This document shows positions 1 through 9,404 of a stretch of DNA of 64,000 nt, in pieces (the first letter of the stretch is position 1; the number at the start of each line of letters is the position of its first letter). The notes beneath the pieces were generated by a model, which was not told the origin of the DNA, searched no databases, and saw only the letters and a program-made list of their open reading frames with translations. The translations under genes were made by a program, and so were the position numbers. Origin of the DNA: Catalimonadaceae bacterium JC749 (lineage in GTDB: Bacteria > Bacteroidota > Bacteroidia > Cytophagales > Cyclobacteriaceae); contig JAJNNC010000002.1 of assembly GCA_021730635.1 (NCBI GenBank), forward strand, positions 835,670-899,669, given 5' to 3'.

Positions 1-114
1 CAATTCATGGGAGCCTTAAAAAGTGCTGGCATTGACCTGAATCGGAAGGTGCTGGCTGATTTAGCCATGAACCAACCCGATGCTTTCAAAGCTGTCATTG
101 ACAAAGTCAAATAA
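1..114 (+). CDS. rplT: 50S ribosomal protein L20, C-terminal end (partial)
   Basis: The window opens inside this gene; only the last 37 codons and the TAA stop are present. The residues follow the C-terminal pattern of bacterial L20, with [19 protein letters not shown] and a short tail ending DKVK. L20 binds 23S rRNA early in large-subunit assembly and is normally about 115-120 residues, so roughly two thirds of the gene lies outside the window. In most bacteria it follows infC and rpmI, which would be expected just upstream. A good intrinsic terminator follows 25 bases after the stop, so this is probably the last gene of its operon. Confidence 0.88.
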   Translation, partial: QFMGALKSAGIDLNRKVLADLAMNQPDAFKAVIDKVK

Positions 115-138
115 GATAAATATCATTGATTGATAGAG

Positions 139-166
139 AAAAGCCCTGAAAGACGGGCTTTTTTTG
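139..166 (+). terminator. Intrinsic terminator after rplT
   Basis: AAAAGCCC (139-146) pairs with GGGCTTTT (155-162) around an 8-base loop, and the T run continues to 165. It closes the ribosomal protein operon. Confidence 0.85.
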
Positions 167-377
167 TTGACGATGAATAAAACTGACAGATCAGTCTGAA
201 ACACTTACCCTTTTTAAGGCTCTGTCAGCCCCTTTAGGTAAGCTTCCAGCCCTATTAATAGCGCCCAGACTATACCTGTCTTTCTTTTTCAGAGTCATTC
301 AACTCCCCATGTATTCCCCAATTTCTTTAACCCTTATATTTTTCATACGCTGGTAAACATGTTATGACACATATGCC

Positions 378-385
378 TATGTTTG
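378..385 (+). promoter_or_regulatory. Possible -7 promoter element of the GH3 gene
   Basis: TATGTTTG matches the Bacteroidota -7 consensus TANNTTTG exactly and lies 42 bases upstream of the chosen ATG. No clear TTTG element is seen at the expected -33 spacing, so the call rests on one box. The rest of 167-427 shows nothing I recognise. Confidence 0.35.
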
Positions 386-427
386 TGTTCCATTACCATT
401 AGATCGTCATCAATCAACTTTAACTGC

Positions 428-1927
428 ATGGGAATTCGATCCATTCTAAGTAAACCCCTGGCCGCCTATGTGGCTTATCAACAAAAGCAATGGAGCAGTG
501 CACCGGAAAAATCGCAAGATCAGGTTTTCAAATCTCTTATTGGCAAAGCGCGGCCTACTCAATTTGGCCAGGATCATCATTTCGCTGATATTCAGTCTTA
601 CCAAGATTTTACAGAAGCCGTGCCGGTGCGTGACTATGAAGCGCTGAAACCCTATGTGGAGAAAATCATACAAGGCGCCTCTGATGTGTTATGGCCCGGT
701 CAACCGGCCTACTTTGCCAAAACCTCAGGTACTACTTCTGGCACCAAGTATATTCCTATTACCAAAGATTCGGTTCCCAACCATATCAATTCTGCGCGCA
801 ATGCGCTGTTGAGTTATGTGCATGAAACGGGTAAATCTGCTTTTCTGGATGGAAAATTGATCTTTCTTTCGGGAAGTCCTACCCTGGATACCAAAGGCAA
901 GGTGCCCACGGGTAGGCTTTCTGGTATTGTCAACCACCATGTACCAGCCTATCTGCGGACCAATCAGCTTCCGAGTTATGAAACAAATTGTATTGAGGAC
1001 TGGGAAACCAAACTGGGAAAAATCGTGGAGGAAACTCTCCACCAGAATATGACGCTGATCTCCGGTATTCCCCCCTGGGTACAGATGTATTTCGACTGGT
1101 TGATAGAAAAAACAGGTAAACCCGTAGGGGAGATATATCCTGACTTTTCTGTGATGGTCTATGGAGGAGTGAATTTCGCACCCTACCGTAACAAGCTGTT
1201 TGCCTCCATTGGCAGACCTATCGACGCCATCGAGACCTACCCGGCTTCTGAAGGGTTTATTGCTTACCAGGACACACAACAATCAGAAGGCTTACTGTTG
1301 TTATTGGATAGTGGTATTTTCTTTGAATTTATTCCGGCCGATCAATATTTCTCAGCAAAGCCACCCCGACTCAGCATCCATGACGTGGAATTGGGAGTCA
1401 ATTATGCCTTAGTCATTAATAACAATGCCGGGTTATGGGGCTATTCTATTGGAGACACGGTCAAGTTCGTTTCTAAAAATCCATACCGCCTGTTGGTCAC
1501 TGGCAGGATCAAGCACTTTATCTCAGCTTTTGGCGAGCATGTGATCGGAGAAGAAGTGGAAAAAGCAATGCAGCTCACGATGCAAAAGTTTAAAGAAGCC
1601 GATATTATCGAATTCACAGTGGCGCCACAGGTGAATCCGAAAGAAGGACTTCCTCTGCACGAATGGTATATAGAATTTGCCAGCATGCCTCATGATTTGC
1701 AGGATTTTGAAACCACGCTGAACACACATCTTCAGGAACTGAATACCTATTACGATGATCTGATCTCAGGCAATATCTTGAGAAATTTAAAAATCATGCC
1801 TTTGCAAAGAGACGCTTTCCGTAATTATATGAAAAGTCAGGGCAAACTGGGAGGGCAAAACAAAGTGCCTCGTTTGGCGAATGACCGTACAATTGCTGAT
1901 GTCTTGGTAAATTACATCCGCCAGTAA
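428..1927 (+). CDS. GH3 family acyl-adenylate (auxin-responsive-type) protein
   Basis: A 499-residue protein of the GH3 superfamily. The plant members adenylate carboxylic acids and conjugate them to amino acids; the substrate of the bacterial members is not established. The ATP/AMP-binding signatures are visible: SGTTSGTK at about residues 100-107, ETYPASEGFIAYQ near 273-285, and GYSIGDTVKF in the C-terminal part. I chose the ATG at 428 (MGIRSILSKP); an in-frame upstream ATG at 383 would overlap the likely promoter and add an untypical leader. The gene stands alone between the rplT terminator and dxr. The protein appears full length and has no signal peptide, so it should be cytosolic. Confidence 0.85.
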   Translation: MGIRSILSKPLAAYVAYQQKQWSSAPEKSQDQVFKSLIGKARPTQFGQDHHFADIQSYQDFTEAVPVRDYEALKPYVEKIIQGASDVLWPGQPAYFAKTSGTTSGTKYIPITKDSVPNHINSARNALLSYVHETGKSAFLDGKLIFLSGSPTLDTKGKVPTGRLSGIVNHHVPAYLRTNQLPSYETNCIEDWETKLGKIVEETLHQNMTLISGIPPWVQMYFDWLIEKTGKPVGEIYPDFSVMVYGGVNFAPYRNKLFASIGRPIDAIETYPASEGFIAYQDTQQSEGLLLLLDSGIFFEFIPADQYFSAKPPRLSIHDVELGVNYALVINNNAGLWGYSIGDTVKFVSKNPYRLLVTGRIKHFISAFGEHVIGEEVEKAMQLTMQKFKEADIIEFTVAPQVNPKEGLPLHEWYIEFASMPHDLQDFETTLNTHLQELNTYYDDLISGNILRNLKIMPLQRDAFRNYMKSQGKLGGQNKVPRLANDRTIADVLVNYIRQ

Positions 1928-1964
1928 TAGTGTACAGGTCTTCCATTTCCAAAATAAATCTTAT

Positions 1965-1972
1965 TATATTTG
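1965..1972 (+). promoter_or_regulatory. Possible -7 promoter element for dxr-rseP
   Basis: TATATTTG is an exact match to TANNTTTG, 22 bases before the GTG start of dxr. The upstream TTTCC at 1946-1950 is only a poor -33 candidate at a short distance. Confidence 0.4.
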
Positions 1973-1994
1973 CCTTTGCCTTAGTTTAGGAATT

Positions 1995-3179
1995 GTGGGT
2001 ACAACAACATTAACGAACAGCACGCCAAAAAGACGCATTGCCATTTTAGGTTCTACGGGTTCTATCGGTACCCAGGCATTAGAAGTTATTCGAGCCCACC
2101 CAGATAAGTTCGAAGTGGAAGTGCTGACCGCCCATCGAAATGCAGATTTGCTCATACATCAAAGCATGGAATTTCAGCCTAATGCTGTGGTGATCGTAGA
2201 TGAAAGCCAGTATCAACGAGTGAGCGATGCGTTGTATCCTCAGGGCATTAAAGTATATACCGGGATACAGGCATTGGCTTCCGTCGTAGAAATGGAAAGT
2301 ATTGAGATAGTACTCACGGCTACCGTTGGATACGCCGGTCTTTTGCCTACCATGCATGCGATCAAAGCAGGAAAGCAAATTGCTTTGGCTAATAAAGAAA
2401 CATTGGTGGTGGCCGGAGCACTGATTACCCAGCTTGCCAGAGAAAAAGGAGTCAATATTTACCCTATTGATTCTGAGCATTCGGCTATTTTTCAATGTCT
2501 GGCGGGTGAGTTTCACAATCCTATTGAAAAGATCATACTCACAGCCTCCGGAGGGCCTTTTCGTGGCAAGAATAAACCCTTTCTGGAAAAGGTGACAAAA
2601 GAGCAGGCCTTAAAGCATCCTAACTGGGATATGGGTGCCAAAGTGACTATTGATTCAGCTACTTTGATGAACAAAGGCCTGGAAGTGATAGAAGCCAGGT
2701 GGTTGTTCGGATTGCATCCTGAACAGATTGAAGTGGTCGTACATCCCCAATCTATCGTACATTCGCTGGTTCAGTTTCAGGATGGTTCTCTCAAAGCCCA
2801 GTTGGGGTTGCCTGATATGAGGCTCCCTATCCAATATGCCTTAGGATATCCGGAAAGACTACAGGCTGCCTTTCCCCGTTTTAGCTTCATGGATTACCCG
2901 GCACTTACTTTCGAACAGCCTGATACACAAACATTCCGTAACCTGACGTTAGCTTATGAGGCCTTATACAAGGCTGGCAACATGCCCTGCATTCTGAATG
3001 CTGCGAATGAGATAGCGGTATCTGAATTTTTAAGAGACAATATTGGTTTTCTGGATATGTCGGATGTAGTGGAAGCCTGTATGCACAAAGTATCCTATAT
3101 ACAGCATCCAGATTACCAGGATTACGTTGATACCGATAAAGAAACCAGAATTAAAGCACTAGAAATAATCAACAATTAA
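1995..3179 (+). CDS. dxr: 1-deoxy-D-xylulose 5-phosphate reductoisomerase
   Basis: Converts 1-deoxy-D-xylulose 5-phosphate to 2-C-methyl-D-erythritol 4-phosphate with NADPH, the committed step of the non-mevalonate isoprenoid pathway. The 394-residue length is normal. The N-terminal dinucleotide motif GSTGSIG is at residues 18-24, followed by the family motifs ANKETLVVAG and IDSEHSAIFQ (metal-binding Asp and Glu), then LTASGGPF and VHPQSIVHSLVQF. The start is a GTG; no in-frame ATG occurs before the Rossmann motif. The stop TAA shares its last A with the ATG of rseP (TAATG), so the two genes are translationally coupled. Linkage of dxr to rseP is common in bacteria. Confidence 0.96.
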   Translation: MGTTTLTNSTPKRRIAILGSTGSIGTQALEVIRAHPDKFEVEVLTAHRNADLLIHQSMEFQPNAVVIVDESQYQRVSDALYPQGIKVYTGIQALASVVEMESIEIVLTATVGYAGLLPTMHAIKAGKQIALANKETLVVAGALITQLAREKGVNIYPIDSEHSAIFQCLAGEFHNPIEKIILTASGGPFRGKNKPFLEKVTKEQALKHPNWDMGAKVTIDSATLMNKGLEVIEARWLFGLHPEQIEVVVHPQSIVHSLVQFQDGSLKAQLGLPDMRLPIQYALGYPERLQAAFPRFSFMDYPALTFEQPDTQTFRNLTLAYEALYKAGNMPCILNAANEIAVSEFLRDNIGFLDMSDVVEACMHKVSYIQHPDYQDYVDTDKETRIKALEIINN

Positions 3180-4522
3180 TGGAAGGATTAGTAATGGCGG
3201 CCCAGTTACTTTTGGGCTTATCAATATTAGTAGGGCTTCACGAGTTGGGGCACCTGATAGCAGCCAAAGTCTTTGGCATGCGAGTAGAACAATATTATAT
3301 TGGATTTCCCCCCAAAATTTTTGGCTTCCGGTATGGTGAAACAGAGTACAACCTGGGAGCGGTTCCTTTAGGTGGATTTGTGAAAATATCAGGGATGGTA
3401 GACGAATCGTTGGATACCAAAAAGCTTAGTGAAGAGCCCAAACCCTGGGAATTTCGTTCTAAGCCTGCCTGGCAGCGGCTGATTGTCATGATGGGAGGTA
3501 TTATTGTCAATGTCATCACAGGCATTATCGTGTTTATTGTCATGACCTATGCCTATGGCGATGCTTACCGCCCGAAGGAGGAAGTGCTGAAATATGGCAT
3601 TGTAGCCCATGAGCTGGGGCAGGAGATCGGTTTGCAAACGGGTGACAAGATCTTAAAGGTGAATGGAAAGGATTATGAGAAATTTACCGATCTGACCAGT
3701 GCCGACGTCCTGCTGACGGATAATAGCTATTATACCATTGAGCGGGATGGAAAAACCATGGATATACCTATTCCCGGAAATTTCCTGGATAAATTCTCAG
3801 AACGGGAAGCGGCTAGCAATTTTATAGACCTCCGATTGCCTTTTACCGTAGGAGAAGTGTTGGAGGGAACCCCTGCCGACTCAGCCGGCTTGAAGACCGG
3901 AGATAAGATTTTGCAGGCAGCTGGTCAGGAAATTGAGTTTTTCGATCAGTTTCAGGAGGTGCTGGGTAACCATAAAAACGAAACGATTGCCCTGTCTGTC
4001 AACCGAAATGGAGCAGAGGGTGTGGAGAATAATGTTGCTACCCCTCAGACATTACAGGTGAGGGTGTCAGAAGAAGGTACCATTGGGTTTCGCGCAAATC
4101 CACTATGGGATATTGCCACCACCCAGTATTCTTTGGCGGAGTCTATTCCGATTGGTGCCCAGGAAGCCTTCAACGTTGTTTGGATTAATATCCGGGCTTT
4201 TGGCAAAATTTTAAGTGGAGAAGTCTCTGCTTCCAAATCCATTAGTGGCCCTATTGGGATTGCCCAGATTTTTGGGGGTGAATGGGATTGGCAAAGGTTC
4301 TGGAGAATCACAGGACTGCTTTCTATGGTATTGGCTTTCATGAATTTCCTGCCGATTCCGGCACTGGATGGTGGGCATGTGATGTTTCTCTCTTATGAGA
4401 TGATCAGTGGCCATAAGCCTTCCGATAAGTTTTTAGAGGGTGCCCAAAAAGTAGGGATGGTGATCCTGCTGACCCTTATGACCTTCGCAATCTTCAATGA
4501 TATTTTCAAAGTGATCTTCTGA
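3179..4522 (+). CDS. rseP: RIP (site-2-type) zinc metalloprotease RseP
   Basis: Inner-membrane protease of the S2P/M50 family that cleaves transmembrane segments, classically of anti-sigma factors after a first periplasmic cut. The zinc motif HELGH is at residues 21-25 in the first membrane segment, and the third ligand lies in the conserved NFLPIPALDGGH near residues 389-400. Between them are two PDZ-like regions, the second showing EGTPADSAGLKTGDKI at about 217-232. The 447-residue length is normal. It begins on the last base of the dxr stop and is followed by an intrinsic terminator. No sigma/anti-sigma pair is present in this window, so its substrate cannot be named. Confidence 0.95.
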   Translation: MEGLVMAAQLLLGLSILVGLHELGHLIAAKVFGMRVEQYYIGFPPKIFGFRYGETEYNLGAVPLGGFVKISGMVDESLDTKKLSEEPKPWEFRSKPAWQRLIVMMGGIIVNVITGIIVFIVMTYAYGDAYRPKEEVLKYGIVAHELGQEIGLQTGDKILKVNGKDYEKFTDLTSADVLLTDNSYYTIERDGKTMDIPIPGNFLDKFSEREAASNFIDLRLPFTVGEVLEGTPADSAGLKTGDKILQAAGQEIEFFDQFQEVLGNHKNETIALSVNRNGAEGVENNVATPQTLQVRVSEEGTIGFRANPLWDIATTQYSLAESIPIGAQEAFNVVWINIRAFGKILSGEVSASKSISGPIGIAQIFGGEWDWQRFWRITGLLSMVLAFMNFLPIPALDGGHVMFLSYEMISGHKPSDKFLEGAQKVGMVILLTLMTFAIFNDIFKVIF

Positions 4523-4543
4523 GAAATAAAAATTGTACTTTAG

Positions 4544-4577
4544 AAACGGCCGGTAGCGTTGCTGCTGGCCGTTTTTG
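4544..4577 (+). terminator. Intrinsic terminator after rseP
   Basis: AAACGGCC (4544-4551) pairs with GGCCGTTT (4567-4574), with a loop that can itself pair partly, and a TTTTT run follows. It ends the dxr-rseP operon just before the convergent OmpA-family gene. Confidence 0.85.
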
Positions 4578-4596
4578 TTCTGTGAGGAAACAAAAA

Positions 4597-6561
4597 TCAT
4601 CGATAGATATTAAACTCTACCCGGCGGTTAAGCCTTTTATCATCCTCGGTTTTTTCAACCGCGATAATGGGTTTGGCACTGCCATAACCGATAGCTTCTA
4701 TCCGGTCGGCAGCGATCGTGCCGAAGTTGACAATATAATCTTTGATCGCATCGGCCCTTTCCTGGGAAAGTGCAAGATTTAATGCTGCATTGCCATCCGA
4801 ATCGGTGTGCCCCTCTATCCGAAGATGGAAGTCAGGATTGTCTAACAGAAAGTCAACGACTTTATCCAGATCGCCATACATATCGGGTTTCAGGTCTGCC
4901 TTTCCGTTGTCAAATTTCATATTGTCAAACTTAAGACGGCTGGAAATAGAGGCTACTTTCCGATGGAATTCCTTATCACCGTTCAGATAAAAAATTTCTT
5001 CCAGTCTGAAAAAAGCATCGCCCTGAATAATGATGAGGTAATTGTTGTTGTTGATAAGTTGAAATTCAAAACTGCCATCCGGGCGAAGAAATTTAGGTGC
5101 CACCTCAATACCATGATCCAGGTCAATGATAGAAATAATGCCTTTGGTAAAGGGCTGATTGGTTTCTTCGTCCCGTAAAGAGCCTTTCAAACGGGTGTAA
5201 GCGGTGGGTTGGGCTTCCATCGGGAGGGGAAAGGAGTATAAGTCCAGATTTCCCATACTCTCTTCTACCGAGCGGGCATAATAGAGATTCTGTGATTTGG
5301 AATCTATCGTAAAATAAAATTCACTTCCCGCTCCATTGACCAAAGGACCAATATTTTTAGGTTCATCCCACTGCTGATGTTGGCGGTAAGCTTTGTAAAT
5401 ATCAAATTCTCCGAAATTCAATAGATGTCCATCAGAGCTAAAGTACAAAACATGGTGGCCCGGATGGTAAAAAGGGCTGACCTCATTGCCTTTTGTATTG
5501 ATGATCGGCCCCATGTTTCGGGCAACGCTCCATTCCCCTTTATCGTTTTTGTAGGTATAATATATATCTGAAAGTCCAAAGCCACCTAAGCGGTCGGAAG
5601 CAAAATATAAAGTGTCTCCACTGTGTGAAAAGGAGGGGTGAGAATCCCAGTAAGGGCTGTTTATCTGCTTGCCCAAATTCTGGGGCTTGCTCCATGAATC
5701 ATCTTCTTGCCGGTGAGCCAGAAACAGGTCACAACTGCCTAATCCGTCAGGGGAATTACATCGGGAGAAGACAATACTGTTTCCATCTTTGCTGATACAG
5801 GCAGATCCTTCGTTATAGGGAGAGTTAATTTCCTTCAGCGGCTCTGCTTCCATCCAGTAACCACCCTGGTTACGGCTCAGCATCAGATCTTCATTGTAGA
5901 GCTTTTCCAAACCTCGCTCGATTTTGTTTCTTTTAGAGGTGAAGACCAGCATATCGTCTGAAGCATTCAAGGTGGGTCCATAATCCCCATCCGCGGAATT
6001 GATACCATCTCCCATATTGATATAGACACCCCGGGGGGGACGTAGGGTATCCACTTCTTTCCTGAATTCTACCAGTTCATAATAGTATTGCAGCGGCACA
6101 TAATCTTCCTTCTTTTCATTCTTCAAAGTGTCCAGTTGTTGATGTATCAACTGTACATTCATCTCGGTATGATAGTGCTTAAGCACCAATTTGTACAGAC
6201 GGATAGCAGACAATGTGTCACCCTTTCTTTCTTCCAGCTTCGCTAATTGCCAGATTAAATAATTATCTTTGAAAAAATTTTCAATTCCGAAGTGAGAAAC
6301 ATATTCAAACAACAGAGGGTATAAAGACTGGTCATCCCGCTGAGCTATTAACTTCTGAATTCGTCCCTTGGCTTGCTTATCAGTATAATAAGGAACTTTA
6401 TTCACATTAGGGAAAGAAAGCAAATAAGATAACTTTTCGCTGTAAATCTTACTTGTGGTGTCGTTCAGTGTGAGTTTATCGTTTACAGCTCTATATTGGC
6501 TGTATCCTTCTTTTGTAAAGAGTATGAAAACAGATAACAGTAGAAGGAGTTGTTTTAACAT
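4597..6561 (-). CDS. OmpA-family envelope protein with TPR-like region, PD40 beta-propeller and carboxypeptidase-regulatory-like domain
   Basis: A 654-residue exported protein. From the chosen ATG at 6561 the protein starts with a short basic stretch and a hydrophobic segment ending near GYSQ, a plausible signal peptide; an in-frame ATG at 6600 adds 13 residues. The N-terminal third is helical and TPR-like. Residues about 190-430 hold PD40 blades such as DTLYFASDRLGGFG and HVLYFSSDG. Next comes a beta-rich domain (RLKGSLRDEETNQPF) resembling carboxypeptidase-regulatory folds. The C-terminus (about 545-654) is an OmpA peptidoglycan-binding domain with IEGHTDSDGN and NRRVEF. This domain order is the one described for PorE of the type IX secretion system, but many Bacteroidota paralogues share it, so the exact role stays open. 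Confidence 0.85.
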   Translation of the reverse strand: MLKQLLLLLSVFILFTKEGYSQYRAVNDKLTLNDTTSKIYSEKLSYLLSFPNVNKVPYYTDKQAKGRIQKLIAQRDDQSLYPLLFEYVSHFGIENFFKDNYLIWQLAKLEERKGDTLSAIRLYKLVLKHYHTEMNVQLIHQQLDTLKNEKKEDYVPLQYYYELVEFRKEVDTLRPPRGVYINMGDGINSADGDYGPTLNASDDMLVFTSKRNKIERGLEKLYNEDLMLSRNQGGYWMEAEPLKEINSPYNEGSACISKDGNSIVFSRCNSPDGLGSCDLFLAHRQEDDSWSKPQNLGKQINSPYWDSHPSFSHSGDTLYFASDRLGGFGLSDIYYTYKNDKGEWSVARNMGPIINTKGNEVSPFYHPGHHVLYFSSDGHLLNFGEFDIYKAYRQHQQWDEPKNIGPLVNGAGSEFYFTIDSKSQNLYYARSVEESMGNLDLYSFPLPMEAQPTAYTRLKGSLRDEETNQPFTKGIISIIDLDHGIEVAPKFLRPDGSFEFQLINNNNYLIIIQGDAFFRLEEIFYLNGDKEFHRKVASISSRLKFDNMKFDNGKADLKPDMYGDLDKVVDFLLDNPDFHLRIEGHTDSDGNAALNLALSQERADAIKDYIVNFGTIAADRIEAIGYGSAKPIIAVEKTEDDKRLNRRVEFNIYR

Positions 6562-6663
6562 GAAAATGAAAAATAGTTTAATACAGTCAAAACAGGTCAT
6601 TCAGAGATGATAACATTATTATTGGGTCATACAAGCTGGCCATGACTTCTGATTGCTGTAACG

Positions 6664-6676
6664 ATCTCCGGGAGAT
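6664..6676. promoter_or_regulatory. Palindrome in the ompA-like/lon divergent region
   Basis: ATCTCC-G-GGAGAT is a perfect 6-bp inverted repeat around one central base, too tight for an RNA hairpin and therefore more like a protein-binding site. It lies 88 bases before the lon ATG. The binding protein is unknown. Confidence 0.3.
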
Positions 6677-6735
6677 TGGCATAGCTCTTGTCCTTTACTG
6701 AATACAGCGGCTTTTAACAATAATGTGCAGATAAT

Positions 6736-6750
6736 ATGCCAATTTGGCAT
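6736..6750. promoter_or_regulatory. Operator-like palindrome just upstream of lon
   Basis: ATGCCAA-T-TTGGCAT is a perfect 7-bp inverted repeat with a one-base centre, ending 13 bases before the lon ATG. Its position would let a bound repressor block transcription or early elongation of lon. It is not a CIRCE element, and the GG does not sit in a sigma-54 arrangement. Confidence 0.4.
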
Positions 6751-6763
6751 GAAAAATTAACGT

Positions 6764-9229
6764 ATGAACGATTTACATATCATAGATTCTTTATTTTTAA
6801 CCAACCTAGATGAAACTGATTCGGATGATCTGGTCCAACTTATTTCAGGAGAAGATGAAGATGAAACCATTGATGAAAAAGTGCCTGAAGACCTGGCTAT
6901 CCTCCCTATTCGGAATACGGTCTTGTTCCCAGGGGTCGTTATTCCTATTACAGTGGGTAGAAAAAGGTCTATCCGATTAGTAAAAAACGCCTATAACCAT
7001 GGCAATCGCATTATTGGTGTGGTTGCCCAAAGAGATAACAGTGCAGATGAGCCGGATCCGGAAGATATATATAAAGTGGGAACGGTAGCCAAGATTATCA
7101 AAATGTTGGTGTTGCCAGATGGTAATACCACTATTATCATCCAGGGCAAGAAAAGATTCAAAATTACCTCATTTTTACAGGAAGACCCATACATCAAAGC
7201 CCAGATCAAACTGATTGAAGATAAATTTCCTTCCAAAAAGAATAATGAAATTCAGGCTATCTTCGCTTCTATCAAGGAAGCAGCCCGTAAAATACTAAAA
7301 TTAAATCCTGAAATTCCCCAGGAAGCACAGGCAGCTTTGGACAATATTGAGAGTCCGAGCTTTCTGACCCATTTTTTGTCTTCTAACATCAATGCAGAGG
7401 TAGCCGACAAACAAAGGCTGCTGGAAACCAATGATGGCCTGGCCAGAGCGAAGCTGTTGCTAGAATTTATGCTCAAGGATATTCAGATGATGGAAATCCG
7501 GCAGGAAATCCAGAGCAAAGTGCATTCTGATATAGACCAGCAGCAAAGGGACTATTTTCTCCGTCAACAGATGAAGATTCTGCAGGATGAACTGGGAGAC
7601 GGAGGGCTGGATCAGGAAATTGAGAAAATGCGCATGCGGGGCGAGAAAAAACGCTGGTCCGAACCTGTCGCAAAACATTTTAATAAGGAGCTGGACAAAC
7701 TGAGCCGGATGAACCCGGCAGCGGCTGAATATCCTGTATCCTACAACTATGTGGAATTTCTGCTGGACCTGCCGTGGCAGGACTATACAAAAGACAATTT
7801 TGACCTGAAAAGAGCCAGAAAAATTCTGGATAAAGATCATTATGGGTTAGAAAAAGTAAAGGAAAGGATTGTGGAATACCTGGCGGTCTTAAAGCTCAAA
7901 AAGGATATGAAAGGGCCGATTCTGTGCTTATACGGGCCTCCGGGTGTGGGAAAGACCTCCCTGGGAAGATCTATTGCCAAAGCCCTGGGACGGAAATATT
8001 GTCGTATGTCTTTGGGAGGGGTTAGCGATGAGGCAGAAATCAGAGGGCATAGGAAAACCTATGTGGGAGCCATGCCTGGTAAAATTATTCAGAATCTGAA
8101 AAAAGCTTCCAAAGCCAATCCGGTCTTTGTGCTGGACGAAATTGATAAAGTGCATTCTGACTTTCGGGGAGACCCCTCTTCTGCTTTGCTGGAAGTGTTG
8201 GACCCGGAGCAGAACGATACTTTTCTGGACAATTACCTGGAAGTAGAGTATGACCTCTCCAATGTATTATTCATTGCCACAGCCAATACGCTGGATACCA
8301 TTCACCCGGCTTTGCGTGATAGAATGGAAATCATTGAAATCAACGGATATACCTTGGAAGAAAAGACGGAGATCGCCAAGACACATCTGATCCCTAAGCA
8401 GAAGAAAGAACATGGTCTGAAAGTCAAAGATGTGACGCTGGATAAAAAGGCCATTGTGCGGGTGATCGAAGATTATACCCGGGAATCGGGGGTAAGAAAT
8501 CTGGAGAGAAAGCTGGGCGCCATTGTTCGCCACGTGGCGAAGTCTATTGCCATGGAAGAAGATTATCCGAAGAAGATAACTGAAAATGAGGTGATCAAAA
8601 TTTTAGGATCTCCTGTTTTTGATAAAGAGATCTATCAAGATCATGATAATATGCCGGGTGTGGTCATTGGGCTGGCCTGGACACAGGTGGGGGGAGAAAT
8701 TTTGTTTGTGGAGTCCAGTGTGAGCCGGGGTAAAGGGAAACTGACACTTTCCGGACAGCTGGGCGATGTGATGAAAGAATCAGCGATGACAGCCCTTTCT
8801 TATCTGAAATCCAGTGCCGAAAGGCTAAATATCCACTACAAGGTTTTTGATCACTATGACCTGCATGTGCATGTACCTGCGGGTGCCGTGCCCAAAGACG
8901 GACCCTCCGCGGGGATTACCATGCTTACCTCTATGGCTTCTGTGTTTACACAGCGTAAAGTGAGAAGCAGACTGGCCATGACCGGAGAAATTACCTTGCG
9001 GGGAAGGGTGATGCCAGTAGGAGGTATCAAAGAAAAAATCCTGGCAGCCCGTAGAGCGGGTGTTACCGATATTATTTTGTGTGCTAAAAACCGGAAAGAT
9101 GTGGAAGAGATCAGTGAGCAGTACATCAAAAATCTAAATATTCACTACGTTGACACGGTAGATCAGGTATTGGAAATCGCTCTTTTAAAAGAGAAGGTGA
9201 AGAATCCCATTGAGTTTGTGACGGAGTAA
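6764..9229 (+). CDS. lon: ATP-dependent endopeptidase La (Lon)
   Basis: Cytosolic AAA+ protease that unfolds and degrades misfolded and regulatory proteins. At 821 residues it is full length. After an acidic N-terminal extension (about residues 16-42) comes the substrate-binding LON domain (about 43-240). The ATPase module has Walker A GPPGVGKTS at 391-399 and a Walker B segment ending VFVLDEIDK. The protease domain has the Ser-Lys dyad: Ser715 in KDGPSAGITM and Lys758 in GGIKEKILAA, with the same 43-residue spacing as in E. coli Lon. It is divergent from the OmpA-family gene, and two palindromes occupy the shared upstream region. Confidence 0.97.
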   Translation: MNDLHIIDSLFLTNLDETDSDDLVQLISGEDEDETIDEKVPEDLAILPIRNTVLFPGVVIPITVGRKRSIRLVKNAYNHGNRIIGVVAQRDNSADEPDPEDIYKVGTVAKIIKMLVLPDGNTTIIIQGKKRFKITSFLQEDPYIKAQIKLIEDKFPSKKNNEIQAIFASIKEAARKILKLNPEIPQEAQAALDNIESPSFLTHFLSSNINAEVADKQRLLETNDGLARAKLLLEFMLKDIQMMEIRQEIQSKVHSDIDQQQRDYFLRQQMKILQDELGDGGLDQEIEKMRMRGEKKRWSEPVAKHFNKELDKLSRMNPAAAEYPVSYNYVEFLLDLPWQDYTKDNFDLKRARKILDKDHYGLEKVKERIVEYLAVLKLKKDMKGPILCLYGPPGVGKTSLGRSIAKALGRKYCRMSLGGVSDEAEIRGHRKTYVGAMPGKIIQNLKKASKANPVFVLDEIDKVHSDFRGDPSSALLEVLDPEQNDTFLDNYLEVEYDLSNVLFIATANTLDTIHPALRDRMEIIEINGYTLEEKTEIAKTHLIPKQKKEHGLKVKDVTLDKKAIVRVIEDYTRESGVRNLERKLGAIVRHVAKSIAMEEDYPKKITENEVIKILGSPVFDKEIYQDHDNMPGVVIGLAWTQVGGEILFVESSVSRGKGKLTLSGQLGDVMKESAMTALSYLKSSAERLNIHYKVFDHYDLHVHVPAGAVPKDGPSAGITMLTSMASVFTQRKVRSRLAMTGEITLRGRVMPVGGIKEKILAARRAGVTDIILCAKNRKDVEEISEQYIKNLNIHYVDTVDQVLEIALLKEKVKNPIEFVTE

Positions 9230-9238
9230 GCTTTGGAG

Positions 9239-9275
9239 GCCGCGATCGATAGTTTTTTTGCGGCTCTTATATTTT
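9239..9275 (+). terminator. Weak hairpin after lon
   Basis: GCCGC (9239-9243) pairs with GCGGC (9260-9264) around a T-rich 16-base loop, followed by an AT-rich tail. It is a poor terminator, listed because nothing better separates lon from the next gene. Confidence 0.25.
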
Positions 9276-9404
9276 TAGTATAGGCTTAAGGATACATTAT
9301 TTTTTCCTATTTTTAGTTGATATGGCAAAAATTGCTAAATTACAGAATTGAATTTTTAGGATTTTTTTATCATTTTTTTGACTCCTGTTTTTAATGGCAT
9401 ACCT

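Noticed and set aside
6736..6765. Sigma-54 promoter suggested by TTGGCA before lon
   Set aside because: No GC dinucleotide lies at the required distance from the GG; the bases are better explained as one arm of a palindrome.
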